Program-made: the position numbers and the translations under genes | The notes under the pieces: generated by a model | What the model was told of the DNA's origin: nothing | Seen by the model: the letters and a program-made list of their open reading frames with translations, nothing else | Databases searched by the model: none | From: Arenicola marina | Lineage: Eukaryota; Annelida; Polychaeta; Arenicolidae | Assembly: GCA_964019135.1 (NCBI GenBank) | Contig: CAXHSH010001379.1 | Coordinates: forward strand, 62,001 to 126,000 | Reading direction: 5' to 3' | Length of the DNA: 64,000 bases | Shown here: positions 52,381 through 64,000 of the stretch, in pieces | Layout: every line of letters starts with the position of its first letter | How positions within the stretch are numbered: position 1 is the stretch's first letter

Positions 52381-53315
52381 AAACACTCGGTTTCTCAGAT
52401 TTACTATACAAAAAACTCGCTTATAGCGACATTCGGTACAAAACACTCGGCTTTAGCGATATACAACACACACAAACTTGATTCGATCATTTTCTTGACC
52501 AAAACACTCGGTTCTACCGATATGCTACTCAAAACACTCGCTTTTAGGGACATACTACTAAAAAAAACATTCGCTTTTAGGCATATACTTCACCCAACAC
52601 TCAGTTATAGCGACATCCTGTACAAATCCATCGGCTTTAGCGATAAACAACACAAACAGAAATGATACGATCATTTTATTAACCAAAACACTCGGTACGA
52701 GCGATATACTGCTAAAAACACCCTTCGCAAAACCTTCAGTTAAAGCGACATACTGTATAAAACAGACGTTTTTAGCGATATACTATTTAAAACACTCGCT
52801 TTCAGGGATATGCTACACAAAACACTCTGTTATAGCGGCATACTGTACAAAGCAGTCGTCTTTAGCGATATACACCACAAACACACATGGTTCGACCATT
52901 TTATTAATCAAAACACTCGGTTCTACCGCTATACTACTCAAAACACTCGGTTTTAGGGATATACAATACAAAACACTCGGTTATAGCGATATACTGTACA
53001 AAACGCTCGGTTGTAGTGACATACTGTACAAAACACTCAGTTTTAGCAATATACTAGGGAAACACACCATATTCCACTTACCAAAACACTCGGTACGAGA
53101 GATATACTGCTCAAAACACACGGCTATAGCAACATAATGTACATCACACTCGGTTTTAGCCACATAGTACGTTAACACACCAGATTGCATCATTACACCT
53201 GCCAAAACAACCGGTACGAGCGATATACTACTCAAAACACTCGCTTTTAGAGATATGCTACACAAAACCCTCGGTTATACCGACATACTGTACAAAACAC
53301 TCGGGTTTTACGGAC
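52381..53315. repeat. Satellite field, segment 8 (right of LINE copy 1)
   Basis: 30/61-bp satellite resuming right after the LINE tail. It matches 39145-40079 and leads into minisatellite copy 7, giving the right-hand flank of the insertion site. No gene is seen. Confidence 0.93.
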
Positions 53316-54673
53316 ATGCCTCAGGGAAGGCATCAGGGAGGGCATCAGAGAGGGCATCAGGAAGGGCATCAGCAAAGGCATCAGATCGACATCCCCCAGG
53401 TCGCGCATCCGGGAGGGCATGAGGGTGGGCATCAGAAGGACATTCCCCGGGGAGGGCATCAGGGAAGGCATCAGAATGACATGCCTCAGGGAAAACCTCA
53501 GGGAGGGCAACATGGAGGGCATGAGAAGGACATCCCCAGGAAGGGAGTCATGGAGGGCATCAGGGAGAGCATTAAATGGACATCGCCCAGGGAGGGCATC
53601 AGGGAGGGCATCAGGGAGAGCATCAGGTGGACATCCCCCAGGGAGGGCATCAGGGAGAGCATCAGGGAGAGTATCAGCTGGCCATCCCCAAGGGAGGGCA
53701 TCAGGGAGGGCATCAGGGAGGTCATCAGCGAGGGCATCAGAAGGACATCCCCCAGGGAGGGCATTAGAGAGGGTATTCAGGGAGCGCATCAGATGGACAT
53801 CCCTAAGGGAGGGCATCAGGGAGGGCTTCAGGCAGAGAATCAGATGGACATCCCCCAGGGAGGGCATCAGGGAAGGCATCAAGGAGGGCATCAGGGAGGG
53901 CATCAGAAGTACAGCCCCCAGGGAGGGCATCACGGAGGGCATCACGCGGGGCATCAAATGGACATCTCCCAGGGAGGGCATCAGGGAGAGCATCAGATGG
54001 AAATCCCCCAGGGAGGGCATCATAGAGGGCATCAGATGGAAATCCCCCAGGGAGGGCATCATGGAGGGCATCAGAAGGACATCCAACAGGGAGGGCATCA
54101 GGGAGGGCTTCAGGGGGAGCATCAGATGGACATCCGCCAAGGAGGCCATCAGATAGACATCCCCCAGGGAGGGAATCAGGGATGGCATGCGATGGAAATC
54201 CCCCAGGGAGGGCATCAGTGAGAGCCTCAAACAGAGAATCAGATGGACATCTCCCAGGGAATGCATGAAGGAGGGCATCAGGGAGGGCATCAGAAGTACA
54301 TCCCCCAGGGAGGGCATCAGGGAGGGCATCAGATGGACATCCCCCAGGTAGGGCATCAGATGGACATCCCCCAGGGAGGGCATCAAGGAGGGCATCAGGG
54401 AAGGCATCAGAAGAACATCCCCCAGGGACAGCGTTAGGTAAGGCATCAGGGAGGGCATCAGAGAGGGCATCATTTGGTCATCCCCCAGTGAGGGCGTCAA
54501 GGATGGCATCAGAGAGGGCATCAGATGGACATCCCCCAGGGAGGGCATCAGGGAGGGCATCAGAAGGAGCATCAGATGGACATACCCCAGGGAGGGCATC
54601 AGGGAGGACATCATCAGAAGGACACCCCCCGGGGAGGGCATCAGGGAGAGCATCAGGGAGAGCATCAGATGCT
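53316..54673. repeat. G-rich minisatellite block, copy 7
   Basis: Full-length block of the ATGCCTCAGGG type, nearly identical to copy 6 (offset 13236). It has a few private substitutions, for example in GGGAGCGCATCAG near 53783 and ATCCCTAAGGG near 53800. The 478-residue minus-strand frame is open. Confidence 0.93.
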
Positions 54674-57600
54674 CTAAACACACCAGATTGCAGCATTACA
54701 CCTGCCAAAACACCCGGTACGAGCGACATACTGCTCAAAACACTCGCTTTTAGGGACATACTACTCACAACATTCGCTTTTAGGGATATACTTCACCCAA
54801 CACTCAGTTATAGCGACATCATGTACAAATCACTCGGCTTTAGCGATATACAACACAAACAGACATGATTCGATCATTTTATTAAGCAAAAAAACACTTG
54901 GTACAAGCGATATACTGCTCAAAACACTCTGTTTTAAGGATTTACTACATATAACACTCGAGATATACTGTACAAAACACTCGGTTATAGCGACATACTG
55001 CACAAAACACACTCGGTTTTAGCGACATATTATTCAAAACACCCGCATTTATGGATATACTACACCAAACTCTCAGGTATGGCGACATTCGGTACAAAAC
55101 ACTCGGCTTTAGTGATATACAACACAAACAAACATGGTTCGATCATTTTCTTGACCAAAACACTCGGTTCTATCGATATACTGCTCAAAACACTCTGTTT
55201 TAAAGATTTACTATACAAAAAACTCGGTTATAGCGGCATTCGGTACAAAACACTCGGCTTTAGCGATATACAACACAAAAAAACATGATTCGATCATTTT
55301 CTTGACCAAAACACTCGGTTCTACCGATATGCTACTCAGAAGACTCGTTTTAGGGACATACTACTAAAAAACATTCGCTCTTAGGGATATACTTCACCCA
55401 ACACTCTGTTATAGCGACATCCTGTACAAATCCCTCGGCTTTAGCGATATACAACACAAACAGAAATGATACGATCATTTTATTAACCAAAACACTCGGT
55501 ACGAGCGATATACTGCTAAAAACACCCTTCACAAAACCTTCAGTTAAAGCGACATACTGTATAAAACGGACGTTTTTAGCGATATACTATTTAAAACACT
55601 CGCTTTTAGGGATATGCTACACAAAACACTCTGTTATAGCGGCATACTGTACAAATCAGTCGCCTTTAGCGATATACACCACAAACACACATGGTTCGAC
55701 CATTTTATGAATCAAAACACTCGGTTTTAGGGATTTACAATACAAAACACTCGGTTATAGCGATATACTGTACAAAACGCTCGGTTGTAGTGACATACTG
55801 TACAAAACACTCGGTTTTAGCAATATATTAGGGAAACACACCAGATTCCAGTATTCCACTTACCAAAACACCCGGTACGAGAGATATACTGCTCAAAACA
55901 CACGGTTATAGCAACATAATGTACATCACACTCGGTTTTAGCCACATTGTACGTTAACACACCAGATTGCATCATTACACCTGCCAAAACAACCGGTACG
56001 AGCGATATACTGCACAAAACACTCGGTTTTAGGGACATACTGCACAACCCATCCGGTTAAAGCGACATACTGTACAAAACACTCGGCATTGGCGATAAAC
56101 AACACAAACAAACATGATTCGATCATATGCTTGACCAAAACACTCGGTTCTACCGATGTACTGCTCAAAACACTCGGTTTTAGGGATATACTACACCAAA
56201 CACTTAGTTATAGCGGCATACTCTACAAATCACTCGGCTTTAGCGATATACAACACAAACACACATGGTTCGATCATTTTATTAACCAAAACACTCGGTT
56301 CTAACGATATACTACTCAAAACACTCGCTTTTAGAGATATGCTACACAAAACCCTCGGTTATACCGACATTCTGTACAAAACCCTCGGGTTTTAGGGACA
56401 TACTACTCAAAACACTCGCTTTTAGGGATATACTTCACCCAACACTCAGTTATAGCGAAAAACGGTACAAAACACTCGGCTGTAGTGATATAGAACACAA
56501 GCTAACATGATTCGATCATTTTCCTAAACAAAACACTCGGCTCGACCGATATACTGCTCAAAACACTCGCCTTTAGGGACATACTACTAAAAACATTCGC
56601 TTTTAGGAATATGCATCACCCAACACTCAGTTAAAGCGACATCATGTACAAATCACTCGGCTTTAGCGATATACAATACAAACAGACATGATTCGATCAT
56701 TTTATTAAGCAAAACACTCGGTACAAGCGATATACTGCTAAAAACACCCGGTTTTAGGTACAAAATACACAAAACATTCGGTTATAGCGACATACTGCGC
56801 AAACCACACTCGGTTTTAGCGATATACTATTCAAAACACTCCCTTTTAGGGACATACTACTAAAAGCATTCGCTTTTAGGGATATACAACATCGAACACT
56901 TAGTTATAGCGGCATACTCTATAAATCACTCGGCTTTTATCGATATACAACTCAAACACACATGGTTCGATCATTTTATTAACCAATATACTCGGTTCTA
57001 ACGATATACTACTCAAAACACTCTGTTTTAAGGATTTACTACATATAACACTCGGTTATAGCGATATACTGTAAAACACACTCGGTTATAGCGACATATT
57101 GTACAAAACAGTCGGTACGAGCGATATACTGCTCAAAACATACGGTACAAAACACTCGGCTTTGGTGATATACAACACAAACAAACATGGTTCGATCATT
57201 GTATTAACCAAAACACTCGGTTCTATCGATGTACTGCTCAAAAAACTCGCTTTTAGGGATATACTAGACGAAGCACTCAGTTATAGGAATTTACTGTACC
57301 AAACACTCGGTAATAGCGACATACTCTACAACACACCCGGTTTTAATGATATACAACACAAACACACATGGTTCGATCATTTTATTAAACAAAACGCCCG
57401 GTTCTAACGATATACTGCTCAAAACACTCGCTTTTAGGGATATACTACACCAAACTCTCAGGTATAGCGACATACGGAACAAAACACTCGGCTTTAGTAA
57501 TATACAACACAAACAAACATGATTCGATCATTTTCTTGACCAAAACACTCGGTTCTACCGATATGCTACTCAAAACACTCGCTTTTAGGGATATGCTACA

Positions 57601-60600
57601 CGAAGCACTCGGTTTTAGGGATTTACTGTACAAAACACTCGGTAATAGCGGCATACTCTACAAATCACTCGGTTTTAGCCATATACAACACAAACACACA
57701 TGGTTCGATCATTTTATTAACCAAAACACTCTGTTCTAACGATATACTACTCAAAACACTCGGTTTTAAGGATTTACTACACATAACACTCGGTTATAGC
57801 GATATACTGTAAAAGACCCTCGGTTATAGCGAAATATTGTACAAAACACTCGGTTTTAGCGACATACTAGGGAAGCACACCAGATTCCAGTATTCCACTT
57901 CCCAAAACACTCGGGAAGAGCGATATGCTGCTCAAAACACTCGGTACGAGCGATATACTGCTCAAAACACTCGGTACGAGCGATATACTACTCAAAACAC
58001 TCGGTACGAGCGATATACTGCTTAAAACACTCGGTTATATCGACATACTGCACAAAACACAAACGGTTTTAGCGATATATTATTCAAAACACTCGCTTTT
58101 AGGGATATACTATACCAAACTCTCAGGTATAGCGACATACGGTACAAAACACTCGGCTTTAGTGATATACAACACAAACAAACATGATTCGATCATTTTC
58201 TTGACCAAATCACTCGGTTCAATCCATATGCTGCTCAAAACACTCGGTTTTAGGGATTTACCATACAAAACACTCGGTTATAGCGACATATTCTACAACA
58301 CACCCTGTTTTAATGATATACTACTCAAAACACTCGCTTCTAGGGACATACTATGCAAAACACTCGGTTATAGCGACATACTGCATAAAATACACTCGGT
58401 TTTGGCGATAGATTATTCAAAACACTCGCTTTTCGGGATATACTACACCAAACTCTCCGGTATAGCGACATACGGAACAAAACACAAACGGTTTTAGCGA
58501 TATATTATTCAAAACACTCGCTTTTAGGGATATACTACACCAAACTCTCAGGTATAGCGACATTCGGTACAAAACACTCGGCTTTAGCGATATAAAACAC
58601 AAACAAACATGATTCGATCCTTTTCTTGACCAAAACACTCGCGTTTAGGGATATGCTACACGAAACACTCGGTTATAGGGATTTACTGTACAAAACACTC
58701 GGTAATAGCGACATACTCTACAACACACCCGGTTTTAATGATATAGTACTCCAACACTCGCCGTTAGTTATATACTACATCAAACACTTAGTTATAGCGG
58801 CATACTCTACAAATCACTCGGCTTTAGCGATATACAACACAAACACACATGGTTCGATCATTTTATTAACCAAAACGCTCGGTTCTAACGATATACTACT
58901 CAAAACACTCGGTTTTAAGGATTTACTACACATAACACTCGGTTATAGCGATATACTGTAAAAGACCCTCGGTTATAGCGAAATATTGTACAAAACACTC
59001 GGTTTTAGCGACATACTAGGGAAGCACACCAGATTCCAGTATTCCACTTCCCAAAACACTCGGGAAGAGCGATATGCTGCTCAAAACACTCGGTACGAGC
59101 GATATACTGCTCAAAACACTCGGTACGAGCGATATACTACTCAAAACACTCGGTACGAGCGATATACTGCTTAAAACACTCGGTTATATCGACATACTGC
59201 ACAAAACACAAACGGTTTTAGCGATATATTATTCAAAACACTCGCTTTTAGGGATATACTATACCAAACTCTCAGGTATAGCGACATACGGTACAAAACA
59301 CTCGGCTTTAGTGATATACAACACAAACAAACATGATTCGATCATTTTCTTGACCAAATCACTCGGTTCAATCCATATGCTGCTCAAAACACTCGGTTTT
59401 AGGGATTTACCATACAAAACACTCGGTTATAGCGACATATTCTACAACACACCCTGTTTTAATGATATACTACTCAAAACACTCGCTTCTAGGGACATAC
59501 TATGCAAAACACTCGGTTATAGCGACATACTGCATAAAATACACTCGGTTTTAGCGATAGATTATTCAAAACACTCGCTTTTCGGGATATACTACACCAA
59601 ACTCTCCGGTATAGCGACATACGGAACAAAACACAAACGGTTTTAGCGATATATTATTCAAAACACTCGCTTTTAGGGATATACTACACCAAACTCTCAG
59701 GTATAGCGACATTCGGTACAAAACACTCGGCTTTAGCGATATAAAACACAAACAAACATGATTCGATCCTTTTCTTGACCAAAACACTCGCGTTTAGGGA
59801 TATGCTACACGAAACACTCGGTTATAGGGATTTACTGTACAAAACACTCGGTAATAGCGACATACTCTACAACACACCCGGTTTTAATGATATAGTACTC
59901 CAACACTCGCCGTTAGTTATATACTACATCAAACACTTAGTTATAGCGGCATACTCTACAAATCACTCGGCTTTAGCGATATACAACACAAACACACTTG
60001 GTTCGATCATTTTATTAACCAAAACGCTCGGTTCTAACGATATACTGCTCAAAACACTCGGTGTTGCTGATTTACTACGTATAACACTCAATTTATATAC
60101 TGTTAAACACACTCAGTTATAGCGAAATATTGTACAAAACACTCGGTTTTAGCGACATACTAGGGAAGCACACCAGATTCCAGTATTCCACCTCCCAAAA
60201 CACTCGGTAAGAGCGATATACTGCTCAAAACACTCGGTACGAGCGATATACTGCTCAAAACACTCGGTTATAGCGACATACTGCACAAAACACACTCGGT
60301 TTTAGCGATATATTATTCAAAACACTCGCCTTTAGGAATATACTACACCAAACACCAAACCAAAAACAGTCGGCTTTAGTGATATACAACACAAATACAC
60401 ATGATTCGATCATTTTCTGGACCAAAACACTCGGTTCTACCGATATACTGCTCAAAACACTCGGTTTTATTGATTTTCTACACACAACACTCGGTTATAG
60501 CGACAGTCGGTACAAAACACTCGGCTTTAGCGATATAAAACACGAACAAACATGATTCGATCATTTTCTTGACCAAAACACTCGCTTTGAGGGATATACT

Positions 60601-61635
60601 ACACGAAGCACTCGGTTATAGGGATATACTGTACAAAACACTCGGTAATAGCGACATACTCTACAACACACTCTGTTTTAATGATATACTACTCAAAACA
60701 CTCGCTTTTAGTGACATACTATGCAAAACACTCGGTCATAGCGACATACTGCACAAAACACACTCGGTTTTAGTGATATATTATTCAAAACACTCGCTTT
60801 TAGGGATATACTACACCAAACTCTCCGGTATAGCGACATACGGAACAAAACACTCGGCTTTAGTGATATACAACACAAACAAACATGATTCGATCATTTT
60901 CTTGACCAAAACACTCGGTTTTACCGATATGCTACTCAAAACACTCGCTTTTAGGGATATGCTACACGAAGCACTCGGTTATAGGGATTTACTGTACAAA
61001 ACACTCGGTAATAGCGGCATACTCTACAAATCACTCGGTTTTAGTCATATACAACACAAACACACATGGTTCGATCATTTTATTAGCCAAAACACTCTGT
61101 TCTAACGATATACTACTCAAAACACTCGGTTTTAAGGATTTACTACACATAACACTCGGTTATAGCGATATACTGTAAAAGACCCTCGGTTATAGCGAAA
61201 TATTGTACAAAACACTCGGTTTTAGCGACATACTAGGGAAGCACACCAGATTCCAGTATTCCACTTCCCAAAACACTCGGGAAGAGCGATATGCTGCTCA
61301 AAACACTCGGTACGAGCGATATACTGCTCAAAACACTCGGTACGAGCGATATACTGCTCAAAACACTCGGTTCTAACGATATACTACTCAAAACACTCGC
61401 TTTTAGGGACATACTATGCAAAACACTCGGTCATAGCGACATACTGCACAAAACACACTCGGTTTTAGCGATATATTATTCAAAACACTCGCCTTTAGGG
61501 ATATACTACACCAAACTCTCAGGTATGGCGACATTCGGTACAAAACACTCGGCTTTAGTGATATACAACACAAACAAACATGGTTCGATCATTTTTTTGA
61601 CCAAAACCCTTGGTTCTATCGATGTACTGCTCAAA
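54674..61635. repeat. Satellite field, segment 9 (left of LINE copy 2)
   Basis: Copy of segment 7 at offset 13236, becoming 13297 after the 61-bp monomer that segment 7 lacks. It has anchors at 58400 and 59549. A private difference just before the LINE is C at 61493 where the other copy has T at 48196. No gene is seen. Confidence 0.93.
58400..59548. repeat. Macro-unit U9 (1149-bp remnant, copy of U7)
   Basis: Offset 13297 from U7, including the TTTTGGCGATAG anchor variant. This confirms that the whole region is one tandem segmental copy. Confidence 0.84.
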
Positions 61636-62089
61636 CTCAAACGGACGTGGACGCAGCCGGACGGATCAGGACGGACCGGCGACGGGACCAGGACGACGAC
61701 ATAACGCGACAGTAGACAGGAGACCTGCGTATCGCATCGCCGACCGCGGAGAACGGGACCGTGACGGAGACGACTGGACCCAGGTTCAGCGACGGCACCG
61801 TGACGGAGGCGAGTGGACGCGGGGACAGCGACGGCACTGTGACGGAGGCGAGAGGACGCAGGTAGAGGGACGGCACCGTGACGGAGGCGAGTGGACACAT
61901 GTAGAGCGACGGCACCGAGCCCGACGAGAGGTGACAGACAGATCCCGCGCGACAGAGAAGACGAACGACCAGCCTAGGTGTTACTACTGCGCGGAGGAAG
62001 GACATGTTACTGACAACTGCCGACATGGACACTACGTCACTTGTTACACTTGTGGTCGCTCGGGCCACAAGGCCAAGTTTTGTAAATAG
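61636..62089 (+). CDS. LINE ORF1 (5'-partial), copy 2
   Basis: Identical in translation to the ORF1 of copy 1. It has the same four 13-residue Arg-rich units (61775-61930), the same two CCHC knuckles and the same TAG stop at 62087-62089. The first in-frame ATG at 61610 again lies in satellite, so the native N-terminus is missing or unknown. Its inferred role is RNA binding in the LINE ribonucleoprotein. Confidence 0.8.
61775..61930 (+). repeat. Four tandem 39-bp units inside ORF1, copy 2
   Basis: The same 13-codon tandem units as at 48478-48633, with no differences noticed. Confidence 0.83.
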
Positions 62090-62116
62090 GTATTCGGCAA
62101 CGGAGGAAGGGCCGAT

Positions 62117-64000
62117 ATGTTAAGTGATGGCTCCACTGACGATTTAATATTATGTAGCAAGTCTGATTTACATTTTATGAATGAGGGGAGCTGTCAATGT
62201 GATTTTACTGGGCAACTAGACAGTAAAGCCCATATTTTAAGCGATCTAACCGACACAGATGTTGTACATTGTAATGATGAGCTTTGTTTTATGGAAGATG
62301 ACATGTCACGTGATGTTTTAACGATACCATGCAAGGTAAAAGAGTCAAAAGATATTTTAAGCCGTGCTGCAGATAGTGTAAGATACCGGCCTGATCAGCC
62401 TTTTATGATGAATGAGGATCATACATGTGCCCCTAGCGACATAATAGCTACACCCAAGAATAATGAGGTAAGGTACGACCCCACATCTGTCCAGGACTGC
62501 CGCAATCATGAAAAGGTAAGTGAACGACAGGAGAATTTAGTGGCAGCGATCGAAACCAACGAAGATGAAGAGTTATTTGGGCTCGCGCCATTTCATCAGA
62601 GAAATGTAAAAAATCTCAAGATAGCCCACATTAACATAAACAGCGTACGACATAAGTTTGGACCGCTTAGCCAAGCACTGGGAAAAGGCGTATTAGATGT
62701 CTTGTTCATTCAAGAGACTAAGTTGGACGATAGCTTTCCGGCAGGCCAATTTACTTTAAATGGGTACGAGGTCCACCGAAATGATAATACAGACAGCTCT
62801 GGAGGCATAATGGTGCAGGTAAGAGACGATATACCACACCGGCGGCGCAAGGATATAGAAATTAATGAAGACGAGAAGGGGCGTATCGAATCCCTGGCAA
62901 TAGAAGTGACGCTGAATGCTGAAAAGTGGCTCTTTCTCAGTGTATACAAGCAGCCGAAGGTAAAAAACGCATTACTTGTGACAAAGATCGATAGCCTTCT
63001 GAATGCAATCGCTGCTGAACAGGTTAACCTTGTACTGTTGGGAGATTTAAATGTAAACATGTTAAACCATAAAAATTGTCTGAATGACGTATTAGAGGTC
63101 TATGGTACTAAAAATATCGTTAAGTCACCAACTTGTTTCAAAGGTAAAGTACCGACCTTAATTGATGTTGTGATTACAAATGTGTCGAAGCGCTTACGAG
63201 ATGTATCATGTATAGATACGGGCCTCAGCGATTTTCACCATATGGTTTGCGTAGCAACGAAAATAGAAGTTCCCATTAGGCAGCAGAAACGTGTCTATTA
63301 TCGAAGCTTTAAACATTTTGATGAGATTAAATACAAAGACGATCTAGCATCGGTACCTTTTCATGTAGGTGAAGTCTTTGAAGATGTTGATGATTCATAT
63401 TGGTTTTGTAGCACATTGATCAAAGAGGTCGTTGATAGACATGCACCAACCAAGCAACGGGTAGTTAAGAATAACTGTGTGCCCTATATGAATAGCCATC
63501 TTCGCAAAGCCATAAATGTAAAAAATATGCTGAGACGGAAGTACGAGCAATTGAGTAGCCAAGAGAATTGGGAAAAATACAAAAAGCAAAGGAATCTCAT
63601 AGGACGTCTTCGGAAAGTAAGCATGCAAAAGTACATAAAGGGGAAATGTAGCGAAGCTACGACTAACGGGAAGGAATTCTGGAAAGTTGTAAAACCACTG
63701 ATATCAAGAAAAAACGCAAGCAGCGGAAACGTGTTACTGAAAGAGCGAGACGAAATAATATCAGATCCATCAAAGGTAAGTGACATATTTAATCAATATT
63801 TCATAGACGTTGCCAAAGACATAGGCCAACAAGATGACATACCAGATGATCAACCAATAGACGAAACCCTTCTTTATCACAAAGACCATAAATCCGTTAT
63901 GGCTATAAAGGAAGGTAACCAAGGTATAACGGAAACTTTTAACTTTCGGGCAGTAAGTAGCCACGAAATATACAATGCACTTAAAGGCATTGACGTGTCG
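62117..64000 (+). CDS. LINE ORF2, 3'-partial at window end (first 628 codons)
   Basis: Begins at the ATG at 62117, 27 bases after the ORF1 stop, and stays open to the last base of the window, exactly 628 codons. It contains the N-terminal acidic region, the whole APE-like endonuclease (QETKL, GDLN, SDFHH) and the linker. It stops being visible just as the reverse transcriptase begins. The frame is intact throughout what can be seen. Confidence 0.93.
   Translation, partial: MLSDGSTDDLILCSKSDLHFMNEGSCQCDFTGQLDSKAHILSDLTDTDVVHCNDELCFMEDDMSRDVLTIPCKVKESKDILSRAADSVRYRPDQPFMMNEDHTCAPSDIIATPKNNEVRYDPTSVQDCRNHEKVSERQENLVAAIETNEDEELFGLAPFHQRNVKNLKIAHININSVRHKFGPLSQALGKGVLDVLFIQETKLDDSFPAGQFTLNGYEVHRNDNTDSSGGIMVQVRDDIPHRRRKDIEINEDEKGRIESLAIEVTLNAEKWLFLSVYKQPKVKNALLVTKIDSLLNAIAAEQVNLVLLGDLNVNMLNHKNCLNDVLEVYGTKNIVKSPTCFKGKVPTLIDVVITNVSKRLRDVSCIDTGLSDFHHMVCVATKIEVPIRQQKRVYYRSFKHFDEIKYKDDLASVPFHVGEVFEDVDDSYWFCSTLIKEVVDRHAPTKQRVVKNNCVPYMNSHLRKAINVKNMLRRKYEQLSSQENWEKYKKQRNLIGRLRKVSMQKYIKGKCSEATTNGKEFWKVVKPLISRKNASSGNVLLKERDEIISDPSKVSDIFNQYFIDVAKDIGQQDDIPDDQPIDETLLYHKDHKSVMAIKEGNQGITETFNFRAVSSHEIYNALKGIDVS

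Larger units (their letters stand above)
46252..58399. repeat. Macro-unit U8 (12148 bp, carries LINE copy 1 and minisatellite copy 7)
   Basis: Anchor to anchor, this unit is enlarged by the 4042-bp LINE and by the phase switch at the LINE target. It has one minisatellite block on the right side of the LINE. Confidence 0.83.
52381..64000. repeat. 13.3-kb LINE-bearing segmental tandem copy, second copy (partial)
   Basis: Near-identical to 39145-50703 by eye, apart from a few substitutions, small indels near the left end and one 61-bp monomer. It includes minisatellite copy 7 and LINE copy 2. Confidence 0.9.
59549..64000. repeat. Macro-unit U10 (partial, carries LINE copy 2)
   Basis: Offset 13297 from the start of U8. 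It runs off the window inside LINE ORF2. Confidence 0.83.
61636..64000 (+). mobile_element. LINE copy 2 (right end cut by window edge)
   Basis: Same element as copy 1 in the same satellite position (CTGCTCAAA then CTCAAACGG), offset exactly 13297. I saw no base difference over the 2365 bp present. It entered as part of the 13.3-kb segmental copy, not by a second insertion. The 3' end lies beyond the window. Confidence 0.93.

Noticed and set aside
61636-64000. A second, independent LINE insertion
   Set aside because: Same junction base, same truncation point and same flanks over kilobases at a constant 13297 offset. Segmental duplication explains it.

Overview
This window is almost entirely tandem-repeat DNA from a eukaryote, most likely an invertebrate animal. 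The animal assignment rests on the one recognisable protein-coding family: a LINE (non-LTR retrotransposon) with a CCHC zinc-knuckle ORF1 and an APE-type endonuclease plus reverse transcriptase ORF2, of the CR1/L2/jockey-like kind. I found no host gene, rRNA, tRNA or CRISPR array. Nearly all apparent open reading frames are by-products of repeats whose unit lengths are multiples of three.

Three sequence components make up the window. (1) An interspersed satellite field of degenerate 30-bp monomers (CAAAACACTCGG followed by TTTTAGCGATATACTGCT-like sequence). It is mixed with a 61-bp long monomer carrying a CATGATTCGATCA core and with CACACCAGATT modules. (2) Seven copies of a ~1.35-kb G-rich minisatellite block built from 12-bp (GGAGGGCATCAG) and 27-bp units, at 2191, 9858, 14912, 29275, 37000, 40080 and 53316. 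(3) Two copies of one LINE, complete at its 3' end at 48339-52380 and cut by the window edge at 61636-64000.

These are organised as a higher-order repeat. A recurring anchor (TTTTAGCGATAGATTATTC, or TTTTGGCGATAG) at 1, 7668, 12722, 20345, 24059, 24352, 27207, 34870, 45103, 46252, 58400 and 59549 marks the phase. The basic macro-unit is about 7.67 kb with one minisatellite block. Derived units carry deletions (U2, U4, U7, U9), internal duplications (U4, U5) or an extra minisatellite block (U6). From about 39.15 kb onward a ~13.3-kb segment that includes the LINE is repeated in tandem. The second LINE therefore lies at exactly the same satellite position as the first.

The window records a layered history: satellite, then minisatellite insertion or growth inside a satellite unit, then macro-repeat amplification, then LINE insertion, then duplication of the LINE-bearing segment. 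A satellite site without the LINE (about 39144) and satellite sites without the minisatellite (for example 5580/5581) are both present. The array resembles pericentromeric, subtelomeric or other heterochromatic satellite, but the location cannot be established from sequence alone. All comparisons were made by eye, and assembly error is a live alternative for some structures.
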